Part shown: positions 8,965 to 16,619 of the stretch, piece by piece | Numbering within the stretch: the stretch's first letter is position 1 | Layout of the letters: every line of letters starts with the position of its first letter | DNA from: Streptomyces sp. NBC_00224 | GTDB taxonomy: Bacteria; Actinomycetota; Actinomycetes; Streptomycetales; Streptomycetaceae | Length of the DNA stretch: 64,000 bases | Direction of reading: 5' to 3' | NCBI RefSeq assembly: GCF_041435195.1 | Contig: NZ_CP108106.1 | Location: 558,001 to 622,000 of the forward strand | Notes under the pieces: model-generated | The model's database searches: none | Seen by the model: the letters and a program-made list of their open reading frames with translations, nothing else | What the model was told of the DNA's origin: nothing | Translations under genes and position numbers: made by a program

Positions 8965-8989
8965 CTGGTGCGGATGTCGGCTTAGAGAG

Positions 8990-9510
8990 TTTGCACGTTG
9001 TGGTGTGTGCCGCGGCGGATGTTCTGATCCGTGAGGAGGCCGGACCACCGCTCGCCCTGTGATCAAGCCCAGCCTTCACGAACGCTTCCCGCCGGGCATC
9101 GTGATCCACCACACTCATGGCAACGGCCTTCGTCCTGGTCACGCGCACCCCATGGTCGGAGCATCCGATCAGGTATGAAGGCCGCCCTCACGTCCGCTGA
9201 ACTGCGGAAACGCCTCTCAAGTTCGAGTCACGTTCGACGCCGGGCGACATACCGCGCCGCAGGACCCGCATGTCCTCTACGGGCCCGTCCGCGCTCTTCG
9301 GCACGGTAGTGGCCTCTCCTCTTCGCCAGCCAGGGCCGACGGCGCGGTATGGCCCCCGCGGCAGCGGCGAGTTCCCCTCCGCGCCTGGCCTGCGAATGCT
9401 CGGCCTTGAACGGAATGCGACACCGTATTCGTAGGCACGGCCGCGCACCGGCGCCTTCGAAGCCGAGGCGGAGGGCGGCCTGGACGCCGTCGCCGTCACG
9501 TGACCGGACT
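8990..9510. other. stretch without a supported gene
   Basis: Several overlapping open frames occur on both strands, all Arg/Ala/Pro-rich and without conserved motifs or ribosome binding sites. I see no repeat, RNA gene or clear promoter. It lies between a transposase relic and a decayed gene and is probably debris. Confidence 0.45.
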
Positions 9511-9511
9511 T

Positions 9512-9790
9512 CGCTCCGCTGCTCCACGCGACCGTCGAAGGAACGCCGCCGCACCGCGAGCCGCTGCAGATCAGCGCCTGGTCGCACCAACGGCAGTGGT
9601 CGATCCGCGGTACGGAGTCGTTTCACGGCGTGGCCCTCATCGACGGCGAGACGGACGACCTGGCCCAGGTCGCTCGGGCCGTCCGGGCGTGGTGCGATGG
9701 GGTGGCCCTGGGGGACATCTGACAGGCGGCGCCCTTCGTGCACCTGACCGGCCGGTTCGAAGTCCCCGACAACGATCCCCCGCGCTCGAC
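9512..9790 (+). pseudogene. decayed DUF6193-like gene fragment
   Basis: The plus strand reads LLHATVEGTPPHREPLQISA, then WSHQRQWSIRGTESFHGVAL and ETDDLAQVARAVRAWCDGVA up to LGDI, an in-frame TGA, then QAAPFVHLTGRFEVPDNDP. The continuity across the stop and the style match the C-terminal half of DUF6193-type proteins of Streptomyces. The TGA replaces an expected Arg codon (CGA). The 5' half is missing. The assignment rests on memory of the family's pattern. Confidence 0.5.
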
Positions 9791-9859
9791 CGCCGCGGAA
9801 GTTCCGCCGATGAGTTTGCGGCGGCTGCACGGTCTACCCGTCGACGAAAGGAGCACACC

Positions 9860-10465
9860 ATGCGCAAGATCATTGTTTGCACGTTTCTGACGCTCGACGG
9901 CGTCATGCAGGCGCCGGGCGGTCCGGACGAGGACGCTGAGAGCGGGTTCAAGCACGGCGGCTGGCAGAAACCGGTGGCCGACGACGAGGTCGGCACGGCG
10001 ATTGCCGGTTGGTACGAGCACTCCGACGCGATGCTGCTCGGCCGCAAGACGTACGAGATCTTCGCGTCGTACTGGCCGACCGCCGATCCCGAGAACCCGT
10101 TCACCGATCGGATGAACGGCATGCACAAGTACGTGGCGTCCCGGACCCTGACGTCCGTCGAGTGGCAGAACTCCACGCTGCTGGAGGGCGACATCGTCGA
10201 TGCCGTGCGCAAGCTGAAGGCGTCCGACGGCGGCAACATCAACGTCGTCGGCAGCGGAGACCTCGCCCAGACCCTCATGCAGCACGGCCTCGTCGACGAG
10301 TACCGGCTGACCATCCACCCGGTGATCATCGGCACCGGCAAGCGGCTGTTCGCCGACGGAACGATCCCCACTGCGCTGGAGCCAGTCAGCGTCTCGACGA
10401 CGAAGGGCGGCACCATCGTCGGCGTCTACCGGACAAACGGTAAGCCCAGCTACGACAGCTACTAG
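9860..10465 (+). CDS. dihydrofolate reductase family protein (RibD C-terminal domain)
   Basis: A 201-residue single-domain protein of the RibD C-terminal/DHFR-like family. It begins MRKIIVCTFLTLDGVMQAPG, has the typical LLGRKTYEIFASYWP helix (NADPH-binding fold), the central VVGSGDLAQTLMQHGLVDEY segment and the strand LTIHPVIIGTGKRLFADG. Stand-alone members are common in actinobacteria and probably NADPH-dependent reductases of unknown substrate; this is not riboflavin-pathway RibD, whose deaminase domain is absent. ATG 9860 is preceded by AAAGGAG (9847-9853), which decides the start over the longer open frame reaching back to 9500. Confidence 0.85.
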   Translation: MRKIIVCTFLTLDGVMQAPGGPDEDAESGFKHGGWQKPVADDEVGTAIAGWYEHSDAMLLGRKTYEIFASYWPTADPENPFTDRMNGMHKYVASRTLTSVEWQNSTLLEGDIVDAVRKLKASDGGNINVVGSGDLAQTLMQHGLVDEYRLTIHPVIIGTGKRLFADGTIPTALEPVSVSTTKGGTIVGVYRTNGKPSYDSY

Positions 10466-10470
10466 TGTCA

Positions 10471-10520
10471 TGCGCTGCGGGAGTGCCGCCGATGGCGACC
10501 GGCGGAACTCTCGCAGCGCA
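10471..10520 (+). terminator. long imperfect hairpin after the DHFR-like gene
   Basis: Arms 10471-10490 and 10501-10520 pair over 18 of 20 positions (tgcgctgcgggagtgccgcc against its complement) with a 10-base loop, starting 5 bases after the stop codon. A terminator is the simplest reading. Confidence 0.6.
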
Positions 10521-11090
10521 GCACGAGTGCTCCACGTCGCCCGTGCTGGCGGCCACCAGCACACTCCGGATCACCCCCAGCGCTGGAAGACGGGCTCGAA
10601 CGCCCCTCCTCCCGCGCCGCCTTGAGCAAGCGGGCCTCCCACTCCTTCGCCCGCGAGCGGCGACCTCCTCCTCGCCCGGCGCCCCCGGCTCCCGCCGCCA
10701 TTCAGCGACCATCCGCTCCGCCCGCCACAGCGACAACAGCTCGGACTCGATCTCGGTCTCGATCTCGGCGTGCAGACGGGCATGCACCGACAACTCCTGG
10801 ACCAACCACACCTCCCGTCGCCCCTCCGACGGCGGCAGACCAGCCGGTACAGGCGGCTCCCCCACCAACCGGTTCACCACCTCGCGACCGTGATCAACCC
10901 CGGCACCGCTGTCCGCCCCTCGCCTGCTCGGACAGGCCACGGGTCACATGCGCCGCCAGGGCCTCCCTGGGTGCTGTTTCTCGGCGGTGAGTTCGGTGAT
11001 GCGGAAAGCGCGTTCACCGCGGGAACTGTGGGGGGTGTCGAAACATGGCCCTTCGCCCCATGGCGGGCACGGAGCTGGGCCAGCGAATGA
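10521..11090 (-). other. possible frameshifted hypothetical gene
   Basis: The minus strand contains coding-like pieces in more than one frame: VVNRLVGEPPVPAGLP, EGRREVWLVQELSVHARLHA, EIETEIESELLSLWRAERMV and, after a frame change, RAKEWEARLLKAAREEG. Together they suggest a helical, charged protein that has lost its frame. No family is recognised and no clear start is visible. The plus strand offers nothing better. Confidence 0.3.
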
Positions 11091-11114
11091 CGCCAGCGGA
11101 GGGGTCCGCTGGCG
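11091..11114 (-). terminator. terminator of the small-gene pair
   Basis: A perfect 10-bp stem (cgccagcgga / tccgctggcg) with a GGGG loop lies 11 bases beyond the stop codon of the 63-residue gene (read on the minus strand). Confidence 0.65.
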
Positions 11115-11124
11115 GCAAGTCCTA

Positions 11125-11316
11125 CTAGTGGTCGTCGGCGGCCTCGGGGCCGGTGCCCAGCGGGCGGCGGCCACTGCGCGCGGGGCCGGCCGGAGGCTGA
11201 ACGGGGCTCCTGGGGCCAGCGGGCGCGCGCTCGACTGTGGTGCGGCGCTCGTCCGTGCGGGACTGCTCGTGGTCGGTGCGGGGTCCGGTGCCCAGCGGGC
11301 GGCGCGTGGTGCTCAC
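11125..11316 (-). CDS. small protein with RRPLGTGP motifs (second of a pair)
   Basis: A 63-residue, Arg/Pro/Thr-rich, probably disordered protein that starts MSTTRRPLGTGP and carries the same RRPLGTGP motif again near its C terminus (residues 50-57). Its GTG start at 11316 overlaps the TGA of the preceding small gene in a GTGA arrangement, so the two are translationally coupled. The neighbour begins with the same motif (TSTRRPLGTGP). A hairpin terminator follows, so the pair looks like a real transcription unit despite its low complexity. I do not know the function; similar short motifs may serve as docking peptides. Confidence 0.5.
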   Translation of the reverse strand: MSTTRRPLGTGPRTDHEQSRTDERRTTVERAPAGPRSPVQPPAGPARSGRRPLGTGPEAADDH

Positions 11317-11516
11317 GGGGTGGAGTCTTCCAGGGGCTCGGGGCTCAGCACGCCCCGTTTCCGGAGATCGTCGACGTCGGGGAGGTGGGCCTGGCCCAGG
11401 GGGCCGGTGTCCAGATCGGCCTGGGTTGCGTGCACGCGGTGGCGGGGCTCGGCGGGCGGCACCGGCGGCTGCGGTGTCTGCGGGCCGGTGCCGAGGGGGC
11501 GACGGGTGGAGGTCAC
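11313..11516 (-). CDS. small protein with RRPLGTGP motif (first of a pair)
   Basis: A 67-residue protein beginning MTSTRRPLGTGPQTPQPP, followed by a more ordered-looking segment (HATQADLDTGPLGQAHLPDV and DDLRKRGVLSPEP). It starts with GTG at 11516; the ribosome binding site is weak. It is transcribed divergently from the small gene at 11577, leaving 60 bases between the start codons. Function unknown. The shared N-terminal motif with the downstream gene suggests duplication. Confidence 0.5.
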   Translation of the reverse strand: MTSTRRPLGTGPQTPQPPVPPAEPRHRVHATQADLDTGPLGQAHLPDVDDLRKRGVLSPEPLEDSTP

Positions 11517-11576
11517 GGCGGGAGTATTCCACCTGGGCTTTTGCCCACCAATTCGAACACGCGGCCCAATGTCATC

Positions 11577-11804
11577 ATGGCGACTTTTCCCCTCCCCCAT
11601 GATCTCGCGACAGACCAGGTGGCGCGGTACGACGCGTACCGGCGGCTGACCGATCCCGCGCCGGACGGGACCGCGGCCGCCCGGCGGAGCCTTGAGCGGC
11701 TGGCTGTCCTGATCGCCGCCCATCCGTACTGGGACCCGGACGGTCCCTCGGCCGCGGCCCGGACGGCCCTGCACGAGCAGGCGCGGCGGGAGGCGCAGCC
11801 GTGA
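11577..11804 (+). CDS. small conserved-looking hypothetical protein
   Basis: A 75-residue mostly helical protein: MATFPLPHDLATDQVARYDA, then RRLTDPAPDGTAAARRSLER and LAVLIAAHPYWDPDGPSAAA. The pattern of alternating hydrophobic and charged residues is coding-like and unlike the surrounding shadow frames. ATG 11577 has no strong ribosome binding site. It is divergent from the RRPLGTGP pair; the arrangement hints at a small module (regulator or plasmid-derived trait), but no family is recognised. Confidence 0.55.
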   Translation: MATFPLPHDLATDQVARYDAYRRLTDPAPDGTAAARRSLERLAVLIAAHPYWDPDGPSAAARTALHEQARREAQP

Positions 11805-11881
11805 CCTGACGGGACAACGGACGGCCGTTGACGGGCTTAATTTGTTTGCCGCCGGCCGACCCGGTCCGATAGACAGCTCGC

Positions 11882-12424
11882 ATGCTTCGAGGCAACAAGA
11901 TCGGGCTGCGGGCCCGGCACGAGGAGGACATCCCCATCCTGCGGGCCGAGCTCTACGACGACGTGGCCAACGCCTCGCGGGCCGAGAGCGGGCCGTGGCG
12001 GCCAGTCACGCCCGGCTCGAAGGACCCGCGGCTCGTGGTGGACGACAGCCAGCATGGAAGCGTCCCGTTCTCCGCAGTGGAGCTGGACGGCGGCGCGCTG
12101 GTCGGCACCGCGACCCTGTGGGGCATCGACACCCACAACCGGACGGCGCACATCGGCCTGGGACTGCTGCCGTCCTCTCGCGGCAAGGGCTACGGCACCG
12201 ACGTGGTCGCGGTGCTGTGCCACTACGGCTTCGTCGTGCGCGGCCTCCAACGGCTGGCGATCGAGACGCTGTCGGACAACGCCGCGATGCTCCGCTCCGC
12301 CGAGCGCAACGGCTTCGTCCGCGAGGGCGTGCTGCGCTCCTCGGCCTGGGTGATGGGCGAGTTCCTGGACGAGGTGCTGCTCGGCCTGCTCGCCCAGGAC
12401 TGGAAGGCGGAGTCGAGGGCCTAG
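11882..12424 (+). CDS. GNAT acetyltransferase, RimJ/RimL type
   Basis: A 180-residue GNAT-fold enzyme: it starts IGLRARHEEDIPILRAELYD, has the acetyl-CoA pyrophosphate-binding stretch LLPSSRGKGYGTDVVAVLCH (motif A, R/Q-x-x-G-x-G/A as RGKGYG), and the motif B region NAAMLRSAERNGFVREGVLR. RimJ/RimL relatives acetylate N-terminal or side-chain amines of proteins or small molecules; the substrate cannot be read from sequence. It starts at ATG 11882 and is followed by a strong bidirectional terminator. Confidence 0.85.
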   Translation: MLRGNKIGLRARHEEDIPILRAELYDDVANASRAESGPWRPVTPGSKDPRLVVDDSQHGSVPFSAVELDGGALVGTATLWGIDTHNRTAHIGLGLLPSSRGKGYGTDVVAVLCHYGFVVRGLQRLAIETLSDNAAMLRSAERNGFVREGVLRSSAWVMGEFLDEVLLGLLAQDWKAESRA

Positions 12425-12440
12425 GCTGCTGCGCACGACT

Positions 12441-12480
12441 ACAGGGCCCCGGCCGACGGTGACGTCGGCCGGGGCCCTGT
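12441..12480. terminator. bidirectional terminator between convergent genes
   Basis: An 18-bp perfect stem (acagggccccggccgacg and its exact complement) with a GTGA loop. It sits between the stop codons of the acetyltransferase (plus) and the YncE/phosphoesterase gene (minus) and should stop both. Confidence 0.9.
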
Positions 12481-12496
12481 GTCTGCATTCACTGCG

Positions 12497-15256
12497 TCAG
12501 TCGCGATCGGCTGACGGGATGTAGGCGCCCGGCACGTCCTCGGGCGCGTAGATCTTCTTCTCGCCGGGATACGGCTTCGCCCACTCGTGCGTCTGGTACC
12601 AGGTGAAGTGGTTCATTTGCGCGGGGTTGGCGAAGTCGGGCTTGGCGTCGGGTCCGGTGAGCCGCTGGTGCGACTTCCAGGTCTCCCATTGCGCCGCGAG
12701 CTTGTGCATGTCCGCGGGCACCTTCGCCGTCGGGGCGGCCGCCGCGGCGGGGTTCTGCGGCGCCGGGGCGTCCTCGCCGCAAGTGGGCGGGACCGTCAGA
12801 CCCCCCGTCAGCGAGGTGCGGTTGGGCAGCGCGCTGAACGGGGTGAGGTCCGGCGTGGCGGTGAACGCCGCGGCCATCGGGCTGGCCGCGCTGTCCTTCT
12901 GGTTCATCGGGTGGATCCCGAGGATCTGCTCGATGGTGCGGATCATCGTGATCTGCGAGTAGTAGTGGCTGTCGACGACGCCGTGCTTGGCCCAGGGGCT
13001 GATGATCTGGATCGGGGCGCGGTGGCCGTCGACGTGGTCCAGGCCGGCCTGGGAGTCGTCCTCGACCACGAAGATCGCGGAGTCCTTCCAGTACGGGCTG
13101 TGCGAGATCGTGTCGACGAGCCGGCCGGTGGCGAGGTCGTTGTCGGCGACCTGGGCGGCCGCGTTCGGCGGTCCGCCGGTGTGGTCGCTGGAGAGCCAGA
13201 ACATGTTCAGGTTCGCCGGCCCGTTCTTCTCGAAGTCACGCTTCCAGATCTCGTACCGGTAGATGTCCGGCACGCTGGTGTCGAACTTCGCGAAGCCGTG
13301 CACCGACACGTCGTTGAGCGAGGGGATCGGCGAGGACGAGACCAGGGGGTAGGCGGTGTCCTGTCCGGTCGAGCGCATGTTCTTGGTGTCGCAGTACAGG
13401 TTCTGCCAGCTCGCGCCCGCCGGCTTGGTCAGGAACTGCTGGAACTCGCCGAAGTCCCGTACGGACTGTCCGGCGGCCTGGGCGCCGGTCCACAGGAAAC
13501 CGGTCCGCTGGTGGCCGAGGGCGTCGTCCTCGGTGTCGTAGCTGCGCGCGTACTCACCGGCCATGGACTCGGTGTACTCCGGGTTGTCGGCCTGCATCAG
13601 CCAGTTGTGCCCCTCGGCCGAGTTCGTACCGATGTCGTACGTGTTGTCGTAGAGCCCGAACTGCTTGGCCAGCGCATGCTGGTTGGGGGTCACGTTCTCG
13701 CCGAACTCGGCCAGCGCCGGGGCGCCGTTGCCCTGCGGCAGGTCCCCGTAGACCTGGTCGTAGGTCCGGTTCTCCTTGACGATCAGGAAGACGTGCTTGA
13801 TCGTCGACGGGTCACCGAGCCGTACGGGGACGGGCACCGGCTGCGCGTTGCCCTGGCCGTGCGTGACCGAGCCGGGCGTCCAGCCGTTCTGCTCGAAGAC
13901 CTTGGCCGTCTGGGCCTTGATGATGCTGTCCTTGGGCAGGAGGAACCGCTGCAGGCTCGATGTCGTGTCGTGGGTGCCGTGTCCGGCGCTGTTGGAAGGG
14001 CGGCGCGCGTCGATGCCACGGGTGTTGGAGACCAGCACCTCGTTGCCGACGGTGGTGATCTCCGCGGGGAAGTAGTCCGTGGGGAGCAGGCCGACATAGC
14101 TGACCGGCTCCTGCGGGGTGGTGTAGCGGTAGACGGCGACGGCGTTGGCCCGGCCGAGCGTCACCAGCAGGCGGCCGTCGCGGGAGAACGTCACCGCGTT
14201 GGGCTCGTAGCCCACGGACGCCTCCGGCCACGGCCTGGTGGAGATCGTCTGGACGACCTTGTCCTTCGCCGGGTCGATGACCGAGACGTCGTTGGTCGCG
14301 GTGTTGGTGACGAACACAGCGCCCTTCTTGGCGTACACGGCCGTCGGGTGCAGACCGACGTCGATGCTCGCGACGGCGGCACTCGGGTTCGCCACGTCGA
14401 TGACGCTGACCGTGCCGGTGGTGGTCGCCGCGGTCACCGGGTCCGCGGGCACCTGGGTGTCGTAGGAGTTGACCGTGGTCTCGCCGGGCCGCGCCGGTCG
14501 GCCGCCCTCGTTGCTGACGTACAGCTTGGAGCCGACCAAGGCCATGCCGCGCGGGGCGTTGCCCACGGCCCAGCTCTGCTGGACCGCCCCGGTCGCCGCG
14601 TTGATGGCGGCCACCCGGTTCTGGCCGTTGACCGCCGCGTACACGGTGGAGCTGTCGGGCGAGAACGCCGCCGCGCCCACCAGCGCGTGCTTGGGGCCGT
14701 CCGCCGGGATCTTGACGGCCACGGGGCCGGCGAGGCTGCCGTCCGCGTTGACGGTGAACTTGGTGTAGCCGTCGGTCTGGCCCAGCCACAGCTGCTTGCC
14801 GTCGGGCGAGTACGTCGGGCCTTCCTGGCCCACGTCGTTGCCGCTGATGCGCAGGTCGGCCGATGCGGAGTTGCCGATGCGCTGCTGCAGCTTCCCCCTC
14901 CGCAGGTTCACGATGTCCAGCGCCAGCCCCCCGTCGGCGAGCGAGGCCGCGAAGTGGGTGCCGTCCGGGCTGACCGTGGACGACATGATCTTGCCGTTGT
15001 TGATGACGAAGCGGGCACCGAACGGGGCGATGAACTGGTCGCTGGAGATGACCTGGCCCTGCTGGGTGACCTGGCCCACCTGGGCCGTGCCGAACTGGTC
15101 GGTCCGGGCGAAGGCGGTGCCGGCCAGAGCGAGGGCAACGGCGGCGACGCCTGCCGTTGCCAGGGGGGTTCGCCGGCCGGGGCGTCTGCCGATACGCCTG
15201 CCGACAGAGCCGGAGCGCCTCTCCTCGGCACTCCGACGGCGACGTGTGACCTGCAT
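12497..15256 (-). CDS. secreted YncE-type beta-propeller / alkaline-phosphatase-fold phosphoesterase
   Basis: A 919-residue bifunctional-type protein. A basic N terminus and hydrophobic stretch (PLATAGVAAVALALAGTAFA) make a signal peptide. Residues about 60-400 contain repeated YncE/surface-layer propeller motifs (VSPDGTHFAASL, TGAVQQSWAVGNAPRGMAL, VSVIDPAKDKVVQTIS). The second half is a PF04185-type phosphoesterase of the alkaline phosphatase superfamily: VFLIVKENRTYDQVYGD near the nucleophile region, EGHNWLMQADNP, and the metal-site stretches AIFVVEDDSQAGLDHVDGHR and IQIISPWAKHG. The substrate is probably an extracellular phosphate ester. ATG 15256 lies 4 bases after the stop of the ABC permease gene, so it is the last gene of that operon. 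The pairing of an exporter with a secreted phosphatase is not explained by known pathways. Confidence 0.85.
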   Translation of the reverse strand: MQVTRRRRSAEERRSGSVGRRIGRRPGRRTPLATAGVAAVALALAGTAFARTDQFGTAQVGQVTQQGQVISSDQFIAPFGARFVINNGKIMSSTVSPDGTHFAASLADGGLALDIVNLRRGKLQQRIGNSASADLRISGNDVGQEGPTYSPDGKQLWLGQTDGYTKFTVNADGSLAGPVAVKIPADGPKHALVGAAAFSPDSSTVYAAVNGQNRVAAINAATGAVQQSWAVGNAPRGMALVGSKLYVSNEGGRPARPGETTVNSYDTQVPADPVTAATTTGTVSVIDVANPSAAVASIDVGLHPTAVYAKKGAVFVTNTATNDVSVIDPAKDKVVQTISTRPWPEASVGYEPNAVTFSRDGRLLVTLGRANAVAVYRYTTPQEPVSYVGLLPTDYFPAEITTVGNEVLVSNTRGIDARRPSNSAGHGTHDTTSSLQRFLLPKDSIIKAQTAKVFEQNGWTPGSVTHGQGNAQPVPVPVRLGDPSTIKHVFLIVKENRTYDQVYGDLPQGNGAPALAEFGENVTPNQHALAKQFGLYDNTYDIGTNSAEGHNWLMQADNPEYTESMAGEYARSYDTEDDALGHQRTGFLWTGAQAAGQSVRDFGEFQQFLTKPAGASWQNLYCDTKNMRSTGQDTAYPLVSSSPIPSLNDVSVHGFAKFDTSVPDIYRYEIWKRDFEKNGPANLNMFWLSSDHTGGPPNAAAQVADNDLATGRLVDTISHSPYWKDSAIFVVEDDSQAGLDHVDGHRAPIQIISPWAKHGVVDSHYYSQITMIRTIEQILGIHPMNQKDSAASPMAAAFTATPDLTPFSALPNRTSLTGGLTVPPTCGEDAPAPQNPAAAAAPTAKVPADMHKLAAQWETWKSHQRLTGPDAKPDFANPAQMNHFTWYQTHEWAKPYPGEKKIYAPEDVPGAYIPSADRD

Positions 15257-15260
15257 GGAG

Positions 15261-16619
15261 TCATCCCTTCGGGGTGGCGGAGAGCAGCTCGACATTGCCG
15301 TCGAACTGCCAGAGCGGGTTCGGCGCGTCCCCAGTGGCGGTCCGCACCAGGAAGTAGCCGTTCACTTCCTTCGGCCCGTCGCCGTCGGCCACGAACCGCC
15401 CGTCCGCGCCGACATCGAGCTGGTACACGGCTTGTCCGGTGGCCTCGACACCGGGGAGGTGCCAGGAGACGACGCAGCGCCAGTCGTTGCCCGGCCCGTG
15501 GGCGCCGGTCCTGACGTTGCCCTTGGTGCACGCCGCCGTGGCCTTCAGCTGCGCCTCGGTGACGGCGGGCCGGTTGAGCTGCTCGGTCTGCGTGCGATAG
15601 AGGTGGGCGAATTCCGTGGCGAGCGAGCGCTGCACCTTCTCCTGCTCGATGCCGGAGCCGCCGGCCGTCGTCGCCGCCGCGACGACGGCCACCGTCCCGG
15701 CGAGCAGCCCGGCGAACGGCAGCACCGCGATGGTGAGCCCGCGACGCCCCGGGCCGTCGTGCGCCGGGTTGGTGAAGTCGCGGCGTACGAACAGGAGGTA
15801 GGCCAGCGCGCCGGCGGTCACGGCCCACAGCAGACTCACCACGACGCCGATCAGGAGCGGGCTGCCCTGCGCGGGGCTGGTGAACAGTCCGTTCCAGGCG
15901 ATGAACGCGTAACCGGGCAGGGCCAGGCGTACGGCTACGGGCAGCGGCAGGATCTGGGCGAGCTGCATCGCCAGCGCGACGAGAACCGGCAGCAGCAGTC
16001 CCATCGGCGAGCGCCCCAGGGTGACGGAGCCGAGCAGTCCGATCGCGGCGAGGGCCAGCGTCGGGGCCAGCACGCAGACCCAGGCGAGCACGACCTTCCA
16101 AGCGGCGTCCGACGGTGCCACCGCGTGCCCGTCGAGGCCGACGAGTGGATGGTTGCCGACCGCCGCGAGCCCGCCGACCGTACTGGAACAGGCCAGGCCC
16201 ACCACGAGCACCAGGATGACGCTGAGACCGGCCAGAGCCTTCGCCGCGAAGATCCGCCGGGGTGAGCGCACCGCCACGATGAGATGGCGCCAGGTCCCCA
16301 ACCGGTCCTCGCAGGCGAACACATCACCGGCGACCACCGAGGTGAGCAGCGGCAGCGCCCAACTGCCGGAGAACCCGAGCGTCACCAGCGGTCCGGCCCA
16401 CCCGGTCGCGTGCATCCAGCGGCCGAAGAGCGTGTCCGTGGGGAGCGTGCTCTGCTGGGCCACCAGGGCGACGAAGGCACCCGGCACGAGCCAGCAGGCG
16501 AGCACCAGCAGGCGGATACGCCACTGGGAGACGAGCTTGACCAGCTCGAAGCGGTATGCACGCGCCACCGGGACGCGGTGGGCGGCGGAAGCGTGGGGGG
16601 CGGCGACGGTCGTGGTCAT
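15261..16619 (-). CDS. ABC-2 type transporter permease with extracytoplasmic C-terminal domain
   Basis: A 452-residue membrane protein. The first 300 residues contain about six hydrophobic segments (RLLVLACWLVPGAFVALVA, ALAGLSVILVLVVGLA, VVLAWVCVLAPTLALAAIGL, LLIGVVVSLLWAVTAGALAY) as in ABC-2 permeases; a further one (VLPFAGLLAGTVAVVAAATT) leads into a soluble tail of about 120 residues with two Cys (TAACTKGN, DWRCVVSW). That tail is unusual for ABC-2 permeases and probably faces the outside. Its ATG overlaps the TGA of the ATPase gene (ATGA at 16616-16619), indicating coupling in one complex. Confidence 0.8.
   Translation of the reverse strand: MTTTVAAPHASAAHRVPVARAYRFELVKLVSQWRIRLLVLACWLVPGAFVALVAQQSTLPTDTLFGRWMHATGWAGPLVTLGFSGSWALPLLTSVVAGDVFACEDRLGTWRHLIVAVRSPRRIFAAKALAGLSVILVLVVGLACSSTVGGLAAVGNHPLVGLDGHAVAPSDAAWKVVLAWVCVLAPTLALAAIGLLGSVTLGRSPMGLLLPVLVALAMQLAQILPLPVAVRLALPGYAFIAWNGLFTSPAQGSPLLIGVVVSLLWAVTAGALAYLLFVRRDFTNPAHDGPGRRGLTIAVLPFAGLLAGTVAVVAAATTAGGSGIEQEKVQRSLATEFAHLYRTQTEQLNRPAVTEAQLKATAACTKGNVRTGAHGPGNDWRCVVSWHLPGVEATGQAVYQLDVGADGRFVADGDGPKEVNGYFLVRTATGDAPNPLWQFDGNVELLSATPKG

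Noticed and set aside
12587..15514. A 975-codon open frame on the plus strand
   Set aside because: It is the antisense shadow of the YncE/phosphoesterase gene. Its product is Val/Arg/Gly-rich without domains, as is usual for antisense frames in high-GC DNA.
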